Source: Candidatus Aphodosoma intestinipullorum
GTDB lineage: Bacteria > Bacteroidota > Bacteroidia > Bacteroidales > Paludibacteraceae
Direction of reading: 5' to 3'
Length of the DNA: 33,929 nt
Assembly: GCA_017694515.1 (NCBI GenBank)
Contig: JADIMV010000111.1
Span: forward strand, 1 to 33,929
Made by a program: the position numbers and the translations under genes. This document shows positions 16,979-25,517 of this stretch, one piece after another (position 1 is the stretch's first letter; each line of letters starts with the position of its first letter). A model generated the notes under the pieces. The model was given only the letters and a program-made list of their open reading frames with translations, searched no databases and was not told the DNA's origin.

Positions 16979-17970
16979 TTCCTTCTGTGTTTGAAGAGTT
17001 TACGGAACGAACGGTAACATTTCCTATATAACTCCGTATGGTGTGTCATAAGATAACGCCGCAGATAAAGCCCGAGGCCGATAGTTCCAACGCCGACATT
17101 ATCAAACGGCCTTATTCTCTCTATGATGTCATTCACACTGCGTTCTGTACCATCGGTCATCATAAGATGGTTCATGGAATGCACCGCACGCTTTATCAAT
17201 CGTTTTTTCGCACCGGGATAATAACCGTGTTCCATCATGAAAAGCAGTTTCTCATGTTCAGCCACGAAGCTGTCATGCTCCTTCTTCTCATTGTACAACT
17301 GCCTCGAAATGCCAGCCGGACGGTAAATGTAATGATACTTCGGCTGCCCGAACATCACCACCTTAGCTGCCCGATCCATTATCTTGTACATCACGGCAAT
17401 ATCCTCAAAATAGACCCCGACAGGAAAACGAAGCCCCCCATCGAACAATTCCCTGCGGTAGAGCTTGTCCCAAGCATAGTTTTTCATCAGCTTATCCTCG
17501 CCCAGCAGATCCATCGCCTCCTTATGGCCAAGAATAAGAGGCTTTTGCGTGACACGCTGAACGACAGAACGACCCGGACTGTCGAAATAATTGCCGCACA
17601 CCGATATGTCCGCTCCATATTCCATCATTAGCCCGTATAAGAATTCATACATATCGGGTTCAATCCAGTCATCGCTGTCCACAAATCCTATAAGCGCACC
17701 TGATGCAGCGTCTATACCTACATTACGGGCGGCACTCAAACCACCATTCGCCGTATGGAACACACGGATACGGCCATCCCTGCCAGCCAGCACATCACAC
17801 AACGCACCAGACCCGTCAGTCGATCCGTCATCGACAATGAGTATCTCAAGATTCCTATATGTCTGATTGATTATTGAATCTACACAACGCTCAACATAGT
17901 CCTTTACATTATACACAGGCACTATAACGGACAATAGAGGTTTTCTGTCCGTTGTTTCCGTATTTTCCAT
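16975..17970 (-). CDS. Family 2 glycosyltransferase
   Basis: A GT-A fold glycosyltransferase of 331 residues from the ATG at 17970. An in-frame GTG at 18006 would overlap the kinase stop and add 12 residues, but the ATG gives the usual short leader before LLSVIVPVYNVKDYV. Motifs: NLEILIVDDGSTDGS, NGGLSAARNVGI and GFVDSDDWIEPDM, with the DSDD metal site, then YAWDKLYRRELF. This is the EpsJ/CpsI-like GT2 group found in capsule, exopolysaccharide and LPS clusters. Its stop overlaps the next glycosyltransferase by 4 bases. The C-terminus is highly basic (RSFRKLFKHRRK). Sugar specificity is unknown. Confidence 0.88.
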   Translation of the reverse strand: MENTETTDRKPLLSVIVPVYNVKDYVERCVDSIINQTYRNLEILIVDDGSTDGSGALCDVLAGRDGRIRVFHTANGGLSAARNVGIDAASGALIGFVDSDDWIEPDMYEFLYGLMMEYGADISVCGNYFDSPGRSVVQRVTQKPLILGHKEAMDLLGEDKLMKNYAWDKLYRRELFDGGLRFPVGVYFEDIAVMYKIMDRAAKVVMFGQPKYHYIYRPAGISRQLYNEKKEHDSFVAEHEKLLFMMEHGYYPGAKKRLIKRAVHSMNHLMMTDGTERSVNDIIERIRPFDNVGVGTIGLGLYLRRYLMTHHTELYRKCYRSFRKLFKHRRK

Positions 17971-18002
17971 AATGGTATTATTTTTTATGTTACAATTGGT
18001 TA

Positions 18003-18767
18003 TCACAATTCTCCAAGTTCAAACATGACCTCATGGCGTTTCCGGTAACGTTTCCAGAATTTGCGCCGACACCGCAAGGCTATTTCGAGGCAACGCGCAG
18101 CATCAAAACCACGCACTGACGCGTATTCAGCCATGACAATCTCAAAAAAGGGACGCTGCCCCCACAGCCGGGCAAAATTAGCACAGCCATCGTACATTCC
18201 GACATGACCGAAACGCATACGGTTAATGTCTACCAGAGCGAAAACGACCTTTCCCCCATTATCATCGAACAGTATATTGCCCGGAGAATAGTCTTTATGG
18301 TAAACGCCCTTGTCATGCAGCATGGCAGTAAATCGCGCGAATGCAATCAATATATGTTCCCGACCGTCCACACCTCCATTGCCAAACTCGTAAAATGTGC
18401 GGGAGAGGCTAATCTGTTCTGTAACCAAATAGCTGTAACCGATGAGGCCATGCCGCTTCTCTATAATGAACGCGAGCGGTTCAGGCGTGCCGATACCCAG
18501 CCGCTTCAGATGCATAGCATTACGATATGCCCTCACAGCCTTTGGCTTACGTACAAAACTGTAAACCAAACGATTATACCATTTAGGCACACAATAACGC
18601 TTCACATTAAGCTGTCTCCGTATCCCTGCACAATCCGCCTCAATCACCCTTATCTGATTGCGCTTGTCATATATGACCGTACCCGAACGTTCAAAAGTTT
18701 CCGGGAGACGGCATAACAATCCTCTCATACGCTCATCGGCACACACCGTTATCATATTGTCCTTCAT
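18003..18767 (-). CDS. WaaP/Kdo-kinase-family lipopolysaccharide core kinase-like protein
   Basis: A 254-residue member of the LPS kinase group (RfaP/WaaP, KdkA, InaA) with a eukaryote-like kinase fold. The central lobe carries YHKDYSPGNILFD, the catalytic HxD and Asn of this family, followed by ALVDINRMRFG, the metal-binding Asp in a DIN context. The N-terminal part has DCAGIRRQLNVKRY and GIGTPEPLAFIIE. Such enzymes phosphorylate heptose or Kdo in the inner core, which stabilises the outer membrane. Its neighbours, two glycosyltransferases, a Wzi protein and a ligase-like gene, support a core or surface-glycan role. The ATG overlaps the Wzi stop by one base (TGATG). The phosphorylated sugar cannot be named. 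Confidence 0.8.
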   Translation of the reverse strand: MKDNMITVCADERMRGLLCRLPETFERSGTVIYDKRNQIRVIEADCAGIRRQLNVKRYCVPKWYNRLVYSFVRKPKAVRAYRNAMHLKRLGIGTPEPLAFIIEKRHGLIGYSYLVTEQISLSRTFYEFGNGGVDGREHILIAFARFTAMLHDKGVYHKDYSPGNILFDDNGGKVVFALVDINRMRFGHVGMYDGCANFARLWGQRPFFEIVMAEYASVRGFDAARCLEIALRCRRKFWKRYRKRHEVMFELGEL

Positions 18768-20245
18768 CAGTATCTCCAGATTAAACCGCGTTTTGATACA
18801 GTAAACATAGCACCTACGGAATTCCCGAACTGCGAACCGAAATCCATTCCTAAACTAAGTCCGAAATCAAGTCCCCATGCCCGCCTGAAATGTTTTTTCA
18901 CCTCGAACAGCAGTGCTGTATTGTCGCTATAACGCGGCGTTCCATATGTACCGAAATTCCTTACAAACGAGGCCAAAACCCTATACCCATAGCCATATAT
19001 ATCACCCTCCACTCCGAAGTGGTGAAGCCGTACCCTATTGTTAAGTGTCGAACAATCAACCGTCATATCTCCATTATACACAGGCGATGTGATAAATGGC
19101 GTACCTATCGTCATGTACATGAAGTTCCATCCGTTACGGTATATCGAATTATTAAAATAGTTATCTCCGCCGCCATACACTATACCATCGCGGTCATGGA
19201 AAGCCCCGGACTGATGAGTAGTGTTTACATATTCATACAGGAACGATTTTATGAACGGAAACCGATTCTGACTCAAGGTGATACCCCACACTCCGTCATG
19301 CGAATTAAGGGCATCCCACATGAAATATATCGGCCCGTCCTCGAAAATCATTTCCCAATAAGCTTTCAATTTCCAGTCCTGCCATTTCGCCTCGACAAAA
19401 AGCACTTGACTGCCTATATGGTTTCCTTCCGCATTAAGCTGATCATTAGCCATACCTCCCCCACTACCTGCGAGAAATATGTTTTTGAAACTATCAAAAG
19501 AAGAGCCCAAAGCTCCATATACGGGTGACCACCCGCCCCACTGCGCTGCGTGATGAAACTCATAGCCCACATTGACCGGCAGACTTCCTCCGAGCCGTAC
19601 ACCAGCGAACTTATGGTGCATATATGCATTCCTCACATACACATCATCTACAAACCACCCATGAGTGATTCCCCCTTTAACCTCTACATACCCGAACAGA
19701 AAAGGAAATGGCACATAGTCTTCTATACCGACAAACACATGAGGTATAGGTCGGCTATTACGGGAAAACAGCATTCCTCCGGAACTCAGACTACGATTTG
19801 GGTCATAATATCCGAACATTGCAGGCTTTATACCCACTGTTATGTCAAACACCAGCAGTCTTGCCGATGCATAAAGCTGACGTACAAGAATCTCCGGTTT
19901 ACTTGTAGAAACCTGACCTTGAATTTCCACTCCGAAATCATAATCCATCCACCGGCGATACTGCGTCCTCCTCTTGCCGAGACAAAGAGACATATTACCG
20001 CTAAACGGGGCTACAGAAATCATGCCGTCCCTGTTCGCGGAGAACCAGAACGGAGCATAGCGTCCCGATGATACCACTGCCGACAAACCCGCACCCCATA
20101 CGATAGAGTCCTGCCGCCCTGTATGCCATGTATAGCCGGTATATCCATTCAACGACCGGAGAAACAGATCATTCCCCGCATGAAGCGCAGTACAGACAAT
20201 ACAACATACGGCGGTAAATATGACTTTAGGATTTGCACCTCTCAT
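18767..20245 (-). CDS. Capsule assembly Wzi family outer-membrane protein
   Basis: A 492-residue protein with a signal peptide (MRGANPKVIFTAVCCIVCTALHA) and a long series of amphipathic beta strands rich in Gly, Tyr, Phe and Trp. It matches the Wzi family, an outer-membrane barrel that binds surface polysaccharide and attaches it to the cell. Family-like segments are YAPFWFSANRDG, ILVRQLYASARL, AYWEMIFEDG and SFLYEYVNTTHQSG, and it ends in an aromatic strand (LIWRY), as barrel proteins usually do. It starts 6 bases after the Kelch lipoprotein stop and overlaps the kinase start by one base. Together they form a polysaccharide export and retention unit. No Wza, Wzc or ABC exporter gene lies in this window. 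Confidence 0.85.
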   Translation of the reverse strand: MRGANPKVIFTAVCCIVCTALHAGNDLFLRSLNGYTGYTWHTGRQDSIVWGAGLSAVVSSGRYAPFWFSANRDGMISVAPFSGNMSLCLGKRRTQYRRWMDYDFGVEIQGQVSTSKPEILVRQLYASARLLVFDITVGIKPAMFGYYDPNRSLSSGGMLFSRNSRPIPHVFVGIEDYVPFPFLFGYVEVKGGITHGWFVDDVYVRNAYMHHKFAGVRLGGSLPVNVGYEFHHAAQWGGWSPVYGALGSSFDSFKNIFLAGSGGGMANDQLNAEGNHIGSQVLFVEAKWQDWKLKAYWEMIFEDGPIYFMWDALNSHDGVWGITLSQNRFPFIKSFLYEYVNTTHQSGAFHDRDGIVYGGGDNYFNNSIYRNGWNFMYMTIGTPFITSPVYNGDMTVDCSTLNNRVRLHHFGVEGDIYGYGYRVLASFVRNFGTYGTPRYSDNTALLFEVKKHFRRAWGLDFGLSLGMDFGSQFGNSVGAMFTVSKRGLIWRY

Positions 20246-20251
20246 AGCTTC

Positions 20252-21208
20252 CTATGGTATTACCATTTTATAAAAGTCATCAAGCACCTCTCCGTCTTCG
20301 TTCTCTCCAAATCCGACATATACGATGCCGCCAATCTCGAATGCCACAAGATTCTCCCTTCCGCCATTCGGCGTATACCCCCTCAATCTCCATCTGTCAG
20401 CATCAACCATATATTCCCACACCTCATCATAAACCTTTATATCCTGCCACGCTACCCTGCCCCCAATCATGAACAGACTGCCGCTAATTGTCACTGACCC
20501 CGCACACAGACGGCTTGTCTCATTGGGAATTACACTACGTGTGACCCACCTTCCATCTGCGGCAATATATTCATACCACCGCGCACAGGTGCCGACAAAA
20601 TGTCTGCCGCCTACACTGCCAGCTATCGACTCTTCCTTACCGGAACACACCGATGCATCAATCCGTCGCCACTTGTCATCAGGGACATTATAAGCATACA
20701 CATGATTAGTGGCATGATCATAATACCCGAAACACACCATTATGTCATCACCAACAGCGAATGCCGAAGCTCCTGCCGTCTCATAAGTCGGGTAATCAGC
20801 CCTGCGCTCCCACTCGCCGCTCTGCGTGTCATACATCCACCAGTCACGCTGATATGATGTCGTGTCATACACGCCGCCGCCATTATAGCCGAGACCGACA
20901 AACACCTTGTCCCCACTCACCTGAGCGACAGCGTTCACTCTGGCCTTGAATGGCGCATCGGGCAGTTGTATCCACTCATTGTGAGGCGGGTCATACATCC
21001 AGAAGTCATTAAGATACCCACCTTTTGTAGCGGTACGCCCGCCAAGGACATAGCCCTTGCCCCCCACAGAAAACGACACGGCAGAAGCACGCCCGACAGG
21101 AATTGAGGCCAACGGCTCAAAACTGACCGGAACCTCCGGCTCCACCGGTGCACAGGCACAAAGCATAAGGACAAAGGCTATAGCCACATAACCTAAGACA
21201 CTCTTCAT
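20252..21208 (-). CDS. Kelch-repeat lipoprotein (galactose-oxidase-like propeller)
   Basis: A predicted lipoprotein of 318 residues from the ATG at 21208, or 323 from 21223. MKSVLGYVAIAFVLMLCACAP has a lipobox-like LCAC. About five or six Kelch repeats follow with the typical glycine pairs and aromatic spacing: YVLGGRT...NDFWMYDP..NEWIQL, VFVGLGYNGGG...DWWMYDT..GEWERR, DIMVCFGYYD...VYAYNV..DKWRRI, and a last blade ending YVGFGENEDGEVLDDFYK. The fold is a beta-propeller, as in NanM-like mutarotases and other glycan-binding proteins. It is the first gene of the minus-strand polysaccharide set, so sugar binding or assembly at the outer membrane is plausible but inferred. No catalytic residues can be assigned. 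Confidence 0.8.
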   Translation of the reverse strand: MKSVLGYVAIAFVLMLCACAPVEPEVPVSFEPLASIPVGRASAVSFSVGGKGYVLGGRTATKGGYLNDFWMYDPPHNEWIQLPDAPFKARVNAVAQVSGDKVFVGLGYNGGGVYDTTSYQRDWWMYDTQSGEWERRADYPTYETAGASAFAVGDDIMVCFGYYDHATNHVYAYNVPDDKWRRIDASVCSGKEESIAGSVGGRHFVGTCARWYEYIAADGRWVTRSVIPNETSRLCAGSVTISGSLFMIGGRVAWQDIKVYDEVWEYMVDADRWRLRGYTPNGGRENLVAFEIGGIVYVGFGENEDGEVLDDFYKMVIP

Positions 21209-21250
21209 ATAACGGTGCAGCATTGCCTGATTTTCACATAAAGAACTGAA

Positions 21251-21295
21251 AAATACGGGACAGGCGGATTCATTGATACCCGTCCCTGCCCCGTT
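21251..21295 (-). terminator. Terminator after proS, close to the Kelch gene start
   Basis: On the minus strand ACGGGGCAGG pairs with CCTGTCCCGT (one G-U pair; plus-strand positions 21286-21295 and 21256-21265) with a 20-base loop, then ATTTTTC. It looks like an intrinsic terminator but ends only about 40 bases before the Kelch lipoprotein ATG, and no promoter is visible in between. Confidence 0.65.
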
Positions 21296-21363
21296 CTGTC
21301 AATATTTCACTCTCTGCGGGAATGATGCCATACAAACAATGACACTTACCCGCCAAACCCAAC

Positions 21364-22845
21364 TCAATAGCTGCGGGCGAAAAGGACAAGACGCTTCGTG
21401 GAGCGGCCAGTAAGCATACATTTGCCCTCTGTCTCAGCCTCTCGCAGCAGTATGCAGCGTATTGTAGCCTTGGTTTCCTCCTTAATCCTGTCCTCATCCT
21501 CAGGCGAGCCGTCCCAATAGCAGCGCAGGAAACCGCCCTTCTCTATCTCACTCTTGAAAGTCTCATAATCAGGAACATCACGCGTCACAGAATCACGGAA
21601 CGCCACTGCTTTCCTGAATATGTTCTGCTGTATCTCGTCAAGCAACGTCTGCACATACTCCACAATGCCCTCCATCGGACGGGTCTCTTTCTCAAGAGTA
21701 TCGCGGCGCATCACCTCGACAGTACCGTTCTCAAGGTCACGTCCGCCCATAGCAAGACGTACCGGGACACCTTTCAGCTCATATTCAGAGAATTTCCAAC
21801 CCGGTTTCTTGTTGTCGGCATTATCATACTTCACACTGATGCCGAGCCTTTTCAATTCATCCACTATCGGGGCAACTTTTCCCGAGATAGCATCCAGCTG
21901 CTCTGCATTTTTGTAAATCGGCACGATAACCACTTGTATAGGAGCAACTTTCGGCGGCAATACAAGACCGTTGTTATCCGAATGCGCCATGATTAGCGCA
22001 CCCATAAGGCGTGTCGACACGCCCCACGATGTCGCCCATACATATTCCAGCTTGTTATCCTTATTGACAAACTGCACATCAAACGCCTTGGCGAAGTTCT
22101 GTCCGAGGAAATGTGATGTGCCGGCCTGCAAAGCCTTGCCGTCCTGCATCATAGCTTCTATGCAGAATGTCTCCACCGCCCCGGCAAAACGCTCATTGGC
22201 CGACTTCACTCCCTTGACTACCGGTACTGCCATGAACTCCTCAGCAAATGTAGCATATACATCAAGCATACGTCTTGCCTCCTCCATGGCCTCAGCCTCG
22301 GTTGCGTGCGCCGTATGCCCCTCCTGCCAGAGAAACTCCGCCGTGCGCAGGAACAGGCGCGTGCGCATCTCCCAGCGCACCACATTGGCCCACTGGTTGC
22401 ACAGTATGGGGAGATCGCGGTATGACTGTATCCACCCCTTGTACGTATTCCAAATTATAGTCTCCGAAGTCGGACGGACTATCAGTTCCTCCTCAAGCCG
22501 GGCATCTGGATCAACCACTACTCCGGTTCCATCGGGATTTGTTTTCAGTCTGTAATGCGTGACAACGGCGCATTCTTTGGCAAAGCCCTCCACATGGTCT
22601 GCCTCCTTACTGAGAAACGATTTAGGGATAAACAGAGGGAAATATGCGTTGACATGCCCTGTCTCCTTAAACATATCGTCCAGTTTCCTCTGTATCTTCT
22701 CCCAAATGGCATAACCATACGGTTTGATAACCATACAGCCCCGGACTGCCGAACTTTCAGCCAAATCCGCTTTCACCACCAAATCATTATACCATTGCGA
22801 GTAGTTCTCCTCACGGGGAGTAAGCTCTTTCAACTCTTTTGCCAT
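21364..22845 (-). CDS. proS: Prolyl-tRNA synthetase, archaeal/eukaryote-type
   Basis: A class II synthetase that charges tRNA-Pro in the cytosol. At 493 residues it is the short ProS type 3 form without the YbaK-like editing insertion of the long bacterial form. Motifs: the N-terminal [18 protein letters not shown], motif 2 region [44 protein letters not shown], motif 3 [20 protein letters not shown], the anticodon-binding domain from about 290, and a C-terminal zinc-binding-like domain ending in the family-typical ARSY. The ATG at 22845 fits the family. Repeat copy B fills the region upstream and a terminator follows. I see no T-box. Confidence 0.97.
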   Translation of the reverse strand: MAKELKELTPREENYSQWYNDLVVKADLAESSAVRGCMVIKPYGYAIWEKIQRKLDDMFKETGHVNAYFPLFIPKSFLSKEADHVEGFAKECAVVTHYRLKTNPDGTGVVVDPDARLEEELIVRPTSETIIWNTYKGWIQSYRDLPILCNQWANVVRWEMRTRLFLRTAEFLWQEGHTAHATEAEAMEEARRMLDVYATFAEEFMAVPVVKGVKSANERFAGAVETFCIEAMMQDGKALQAGTSHFLGQNFAKAFDVQFVNKDNKLEYVWATSWGVSTRLMGALIMAHSDNNGLVLPPKVAPIQVVIVPIYKNAEQLDAISGKVAPIVDELKRLGISVKYDNADNKKPGWKFSEYELKGVPVRLAMGGRDLENGTVEVMRRDTLEKETRPMEGIVEYVQTLLDEIQQNIFRKAVAFRDSVTRDVPDYETFKSEIEKGGFLRCYWDGSPEDEDRIKEETKATIRCILLREAETEGKCMLTGRSTKRLVLFARSY

Positions 22846-22882
22846 ATTATAATCCTACTATGTATATGATTGTTTTATATCT

Positions 22883-23226
22883 GAATAACGTCAGTTCTAT
22901 ATAACACTCATGCCTGCATTCCGGCATTTCTCTCTCCCATACTATCACTATGCCAAACACACATCCTTTCTCTCGGCCACCATTTCCAGTGTGTACTCAT
23001 TCCGTCCGTAACATATTGTAACACAAGGTATCCCGTTACCCTCTCCTTGGCTCGCAGCTATCTCCTCCCTATCCTCTCCTTAGCGATTCGACATTCTTGC
23101 ATCAAAGTCGCGCTAAAATGTGCAAATCGTAAACCTCATCGTCACGTTCCCTATTATGCACACTCCGCAAACCCTGCGCCCATCCGTGGTGAACCGCAGG
23201 CTTATATCGAGACCACATTAAATATC
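22883..23226 (-). repeat. Dispersed ~345-bp intergenic repeat, family 2, copy B
   Basis: Second copy of the element at 15628-15976, in opposite orientation. It fills almost the entire 379-base gap upstream of proS, beginning at the stop of the 106-residue gene. On minus it has TTTA (complement of 23130-23133), 19 bases, CGACTTTG (complement of 23103-23110), then AAGGAG-type motifs. The CTGCG/CGCAG bracket is kept, and its inner stem reads GTTC/GGAT where copy A has ATCC/GGAT, so pairing survives through G-U pairs. No supported ORF. Confidence 0.8.
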
Positions 23227-23545
23227 ACAAAACCGTACAGACAGTGCGCTTTTCAACGACCATCTCCTCCACAGAAAGCCCCTGCCACAACAGTAGTCGC
23301 CCTCCATAGCCACACTCCAGAGGCCTCACCACCAAGTCGGGCAGATAATCGCCTTCTACTGCATCACGCTCTATCTCCGACGTTATCACACCATTGTAAA
23401 ACACCGTCGAAGCCGGCTCGAAACAGCAGACAGACAACGGGAACACAGAAACGACAACGCCGTGTAAGTTTCTCTCCACTACGGCGTTGTTTATTATCTG
23501 ATTTCTGTCAATCACTACCCTGTTTGCTGCCGTCTTTATCCTCAT
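23225..23545 (-). CDS. Short conserved-type hypothetical protein (106 residues)
   Basis: I do not recognise a named family. The protein is soluble and mostly beta (RIKTAANRVVIDRNQIINNAVVER, VVVSVFPLS), resembling in pattern the small N-terminal sandwich of amidohydrolases without the catalytic barrel, though this is only a visual likeness. Cysteines occur at CC (about 40), CGYGG and near the C-terminus. Its ATG overlaps the DUF4296 stop by 4 bases (23542-23545), good evidence that it is translated. It is the last gene of the mlaE-to-DUF4296 unit, and its stop coincides with the border of repeat copy B. Function unknown. Confidence 0.65.
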   Translation of the reverse strand: MRIKTAANRVVIDRNQIINNAVVERNLHGVVVSVFPLSVCCFEPASTVFYNGVITSEIERDAVEGDYLPDLVVRPLECGYGGRLLLWQGLSVEEMVVEKRTVCTVL

Positions 23546-24408
23546 GATGCTCTCAACCTTTTCTCTATTTTGGCCGACAGCTGCGCCGCCGAATCCTGTC
23601 TCTCCTTTAGCTTTCGCTTATATCTGTATGACAGGCTGTGCTCATAAAAATTATATACACGGTACAGATGAACAGAGTCAATCTCCATAGCCTCTATCCC
23701 TCTGACAGAATCCATAAGGACAGCACGAATAGAACGCGCACATACGGTATCGGGCAAACGCACGGTGAGACTGTAACGCCGCAGGACAGAATCCGTCATG
23801 ATCCGGCATGACAAAGTGTCTGTCACGCTGTCATTCTTCTCAACCGCAATGAACATACGCCGTGCAGCCGTATCGAGTGCGTATGCTCTCATAAGCAGAT
23901 ACAGGCGGTAATGGTCACCGCACGCCAAATGCAGATTATTACAATAAAACTCAAGATCCTCTGCCCTGAAATCCGCTGACCTCTTAACTGGATATATGAG
24001 TGACGGACGTTTGTCCCAGATGTCTATCGTATCAATGGAATCGGCCGCAGTCGGCTTTTCGTCAGGGTGATAAACATAGTTCTCTATGTCCTTCTCCAAC
24101 GAATCAAGGTTTTCCTCCACGATGTCATAGACAGCAACATATTTCTCAGGATGAAGGGCATACCACTCTACCGAACGGTCAAAGTCCTCTTTCGTTATGC
24201 CGTGCTTCTCAAATACACTGTTGCCATACAACTGCTTATGCGCTCTTGACGATTTCCACTCGCTTTGGGCGACTGCGCTCTCGGCTATATGCACATCGGT
24301 AAGCACTTCAGCCATCTGCCGCTTGTCCATCACATCAGACGGCCTGCGGTCACAGGCCGTAAACAACAGGATGGCTGCACAGCCCCACAACAGCATCGTT
24401 CGCTTCAT
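23542..24408 (-). CDS. DUF4296 lipoprotein
   Basis: A predicted lipoprotein of 288 residues. The ATG at 24408 is chosen because it gives MKRTMLLWGCAAILLFTAC with a clear lipobox (FTAC) and an ATGA overlap with the lspA stop. A longer frame from 24444 would add 12 residues and run deep into lspA. The DUF4296 pattern is DVMDKRQMAEVLTDVHIAESAVAQ (about 24-47), followed by GITKEDFDRSVEWYALHPEKY. The second half is an extra domain with no match I can name. It ends in a basic coiled segment (YRYKRKLKERQDSAAQ). The position directly after the lipoprotein signal peptidase gene is a recurrent Bacteroidetes arrangement. Role unknown. Confidence 0.82.
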   Translation of the reverse strand: MKRTMLLWGCAAILLFTACDRRPSDVMDKRQMAEVLTDVHIAESAVAQSEWKSSRAHKQLYGNSVFEKHGITKEDFDRSVEWYALHPEKYVAVYDIVEENLDSLEKDIENYVYHPDEKPTAADSIDTIDIWDKRPSLIYPVKRSADFRAEDLEFYCNNLHLACGDHYRLYLLMRAYALDTAARRMFIAVEKNDSVTDTLSCRIMTDSVLRRYSLTVRLPDTVCARSIRAVLMDSVRGIEAMEIDSVHLYRVYNFYEHSLSYRYKRKLKERQDSAAQLSAKIEKRLRAS

Positions 24409-25049
24409 ACGCCCTCTTTTTTTGAGGGGAAACAGACATTCCACGACTCGTTGAACGAATGGCGGAAAAACAATATTATGACAAATACGCCTACCGTTAT
24501 ATATGAGTCCGCCAGATTGAATATCGGGCCGAAAAACACGTCTCCTCCCACAAGAGGCATCCAGTCAGGAAACGTAAACAGCGGAAAATAGAACATATCG
24601 ACCACCTTTCCCATCATGAACGGCGCATAGCCTCCACCTTCCGGGAACAAAGCTGCCACCTGAAACGGTGTACTTTCACTGAATATCAACCCATAAAACA
24701 GGCAGTCGACTATATTTCCCACTGCCCCAGCAAGCACCAAGGCCACCACATACACATAGCGCATAGAAAACGCCCTTGCCGACAGACGCAGCATATAATA
24801 GAAGATGAATATGGCGAACAGTATTCTGAACGATGTCAACACATATTTACTGCCCAGCGTCAATCCGAACGCCATTCCCGGATTTTCGACAAATACAATC
24901 TTGAACCATGAGAATATCTCGTGGCTCTCGCCGATAGTCATAGTTGTCTTGATATAGAATTTCAGCAACTGATCCAACACCAGCAGACACACAATGAATA
25001 ACAATGGCAATATCTTCCTCTTAATCATCTTCCTTCGCATCTTGCACAC
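24405..25049 (-). CDS. lspA: Lipoprotein signal peptidase (signal peptidase II)
   Basis: An inner-membrane aspartic protease that cleaves prolipoprotein signal peptides before the lipidated Cys. It has four transmembrane segments. The catalytic aspartates are Asp115 in NIVDC and Asp181 in FNLADSYI; VFVENPGMAFGL supplies another conserved block. At 214 residues it is longer than E. coli LspA (about 164), mainly through the loop around FPEGGGYAPFMMGKVVDMF, common in Bacteroidetes. Three in-frame ATGs (25049, 25040, 25028) could be the start; MIKRKILPLLF at 25028 is the usual N-terminus. It lies 69 bases after dksA in the same transcription unit, and the next gene encodes a lipoprotein. Confidence 0.95.
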   Translation of the reverse strand: MCKMRRKMIKRKILPLLFIVCLLVLDQLLKFYIKTTMTIGESHEIFSWFKIVFVENPGMAFGLTLGSKYVLTSFRILFAIFIFYYMLRLSARAFSMRYVYVVALVLAGAVGNIVDCLFYGLIFSESTPFQVAALFPEGGGYAPFMMGKVVDMFYFPLFTFPDWMPLVGGDVFFGPIFNLADSYITVGVFVIILFFRHSFNESWNVCFPSKKEGV

Positions 25050-25118
25050 GCACCACCTTTAAGCGCAACAACTTCATGAACAGCTGCCTTTCGCCCGTCC
25101 ATACATGAAAGGGACACT

Positions 25119-25493
25119 CTATTTCTTATTCTTCGCCTCGATGCTCAATGTGGCATGAGGAACTGCACGCAGCCTCTCTTTCGGTATAAGTTTACCCGTC
25201 TCGCGGCATATGCCGTAGGTCTTATTCTCTATTCTGACAAGGGCTGACTGCAAATGCTGAATGAACTTCATCTGACGCTGCGCCAGCAATCCGGCCGACT
25301 CTTTAGAGAGAGTCGAAGCACCCTCTTCCAAAGTCTTGAACGTTGGAGACGTATCGTTCACATCATTGCCTTCAGCATTGCTTATGGCCGCCTTAAGCTC
25401 CTCATACTCATGCTGCGCTTTTTCAAGTTTCTGAAGTATAAGCACTTTGAACTCCTCAAGTTCAGCATCGGAATAACGTGTTTTTTCTGACAT
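25119..25493 (-). CDS. TraR/DksA family zinc-finger-like transcription factor
   Basis: A 124-residue protein of the TraR/DksA family, which binds the RNA polymerase secondary channel and in proteobacteria acts with ppGpp. The N-terminal half is a coiled coil (ELEEFKVLILQKLEKAQHEY and onward, about 10-85); the C-terminal zinc-ribbon region reads YGICRETGKLIPKERLRAVPHATLSIEAK. Only one cysteine remains, where the classical C4 finger has four, so zinc binding as in E. coli DksA is doubtful; Bacteroidetes homologues often look like this. The coiled-coil tip cannot be matched with confidence to the DksA DxxA motif. It sits between mlaF (24-base gap) and lspA. Confidence 0.88.
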   Translation of the reverse strand: MSEKTRYSDAELEEFKVLILQKLEKAQHEYEELKAAISNAEGNDVNDTSPTFKTLEEGASTLSKESAGLLAQRQMKFIQHLQSALVRIENKTYGICRETGKLIPKERLRAVPHATLSIEAKNKK

Positions 25494-25517
25494 AGTTACT
25501 TAGATATCTTTATTGGT

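Noticed and set aside
15628..23226. Invertible segment between the inverted family 2 copies
   Set aside because: The copies are clearly diverged over much of their length, no invertase gene is near, and inversion would carry proS and part of an operon. Possible in principle but not supported.
23047..23547. 166-residue plus ORF across repeat copy B and the 106-aa gene
   Set aside because: Low-complexity Ser/Pro/Arg product over a repeat and an overlapping coupled gene. Copy A does not keep this frame in any way I can see.
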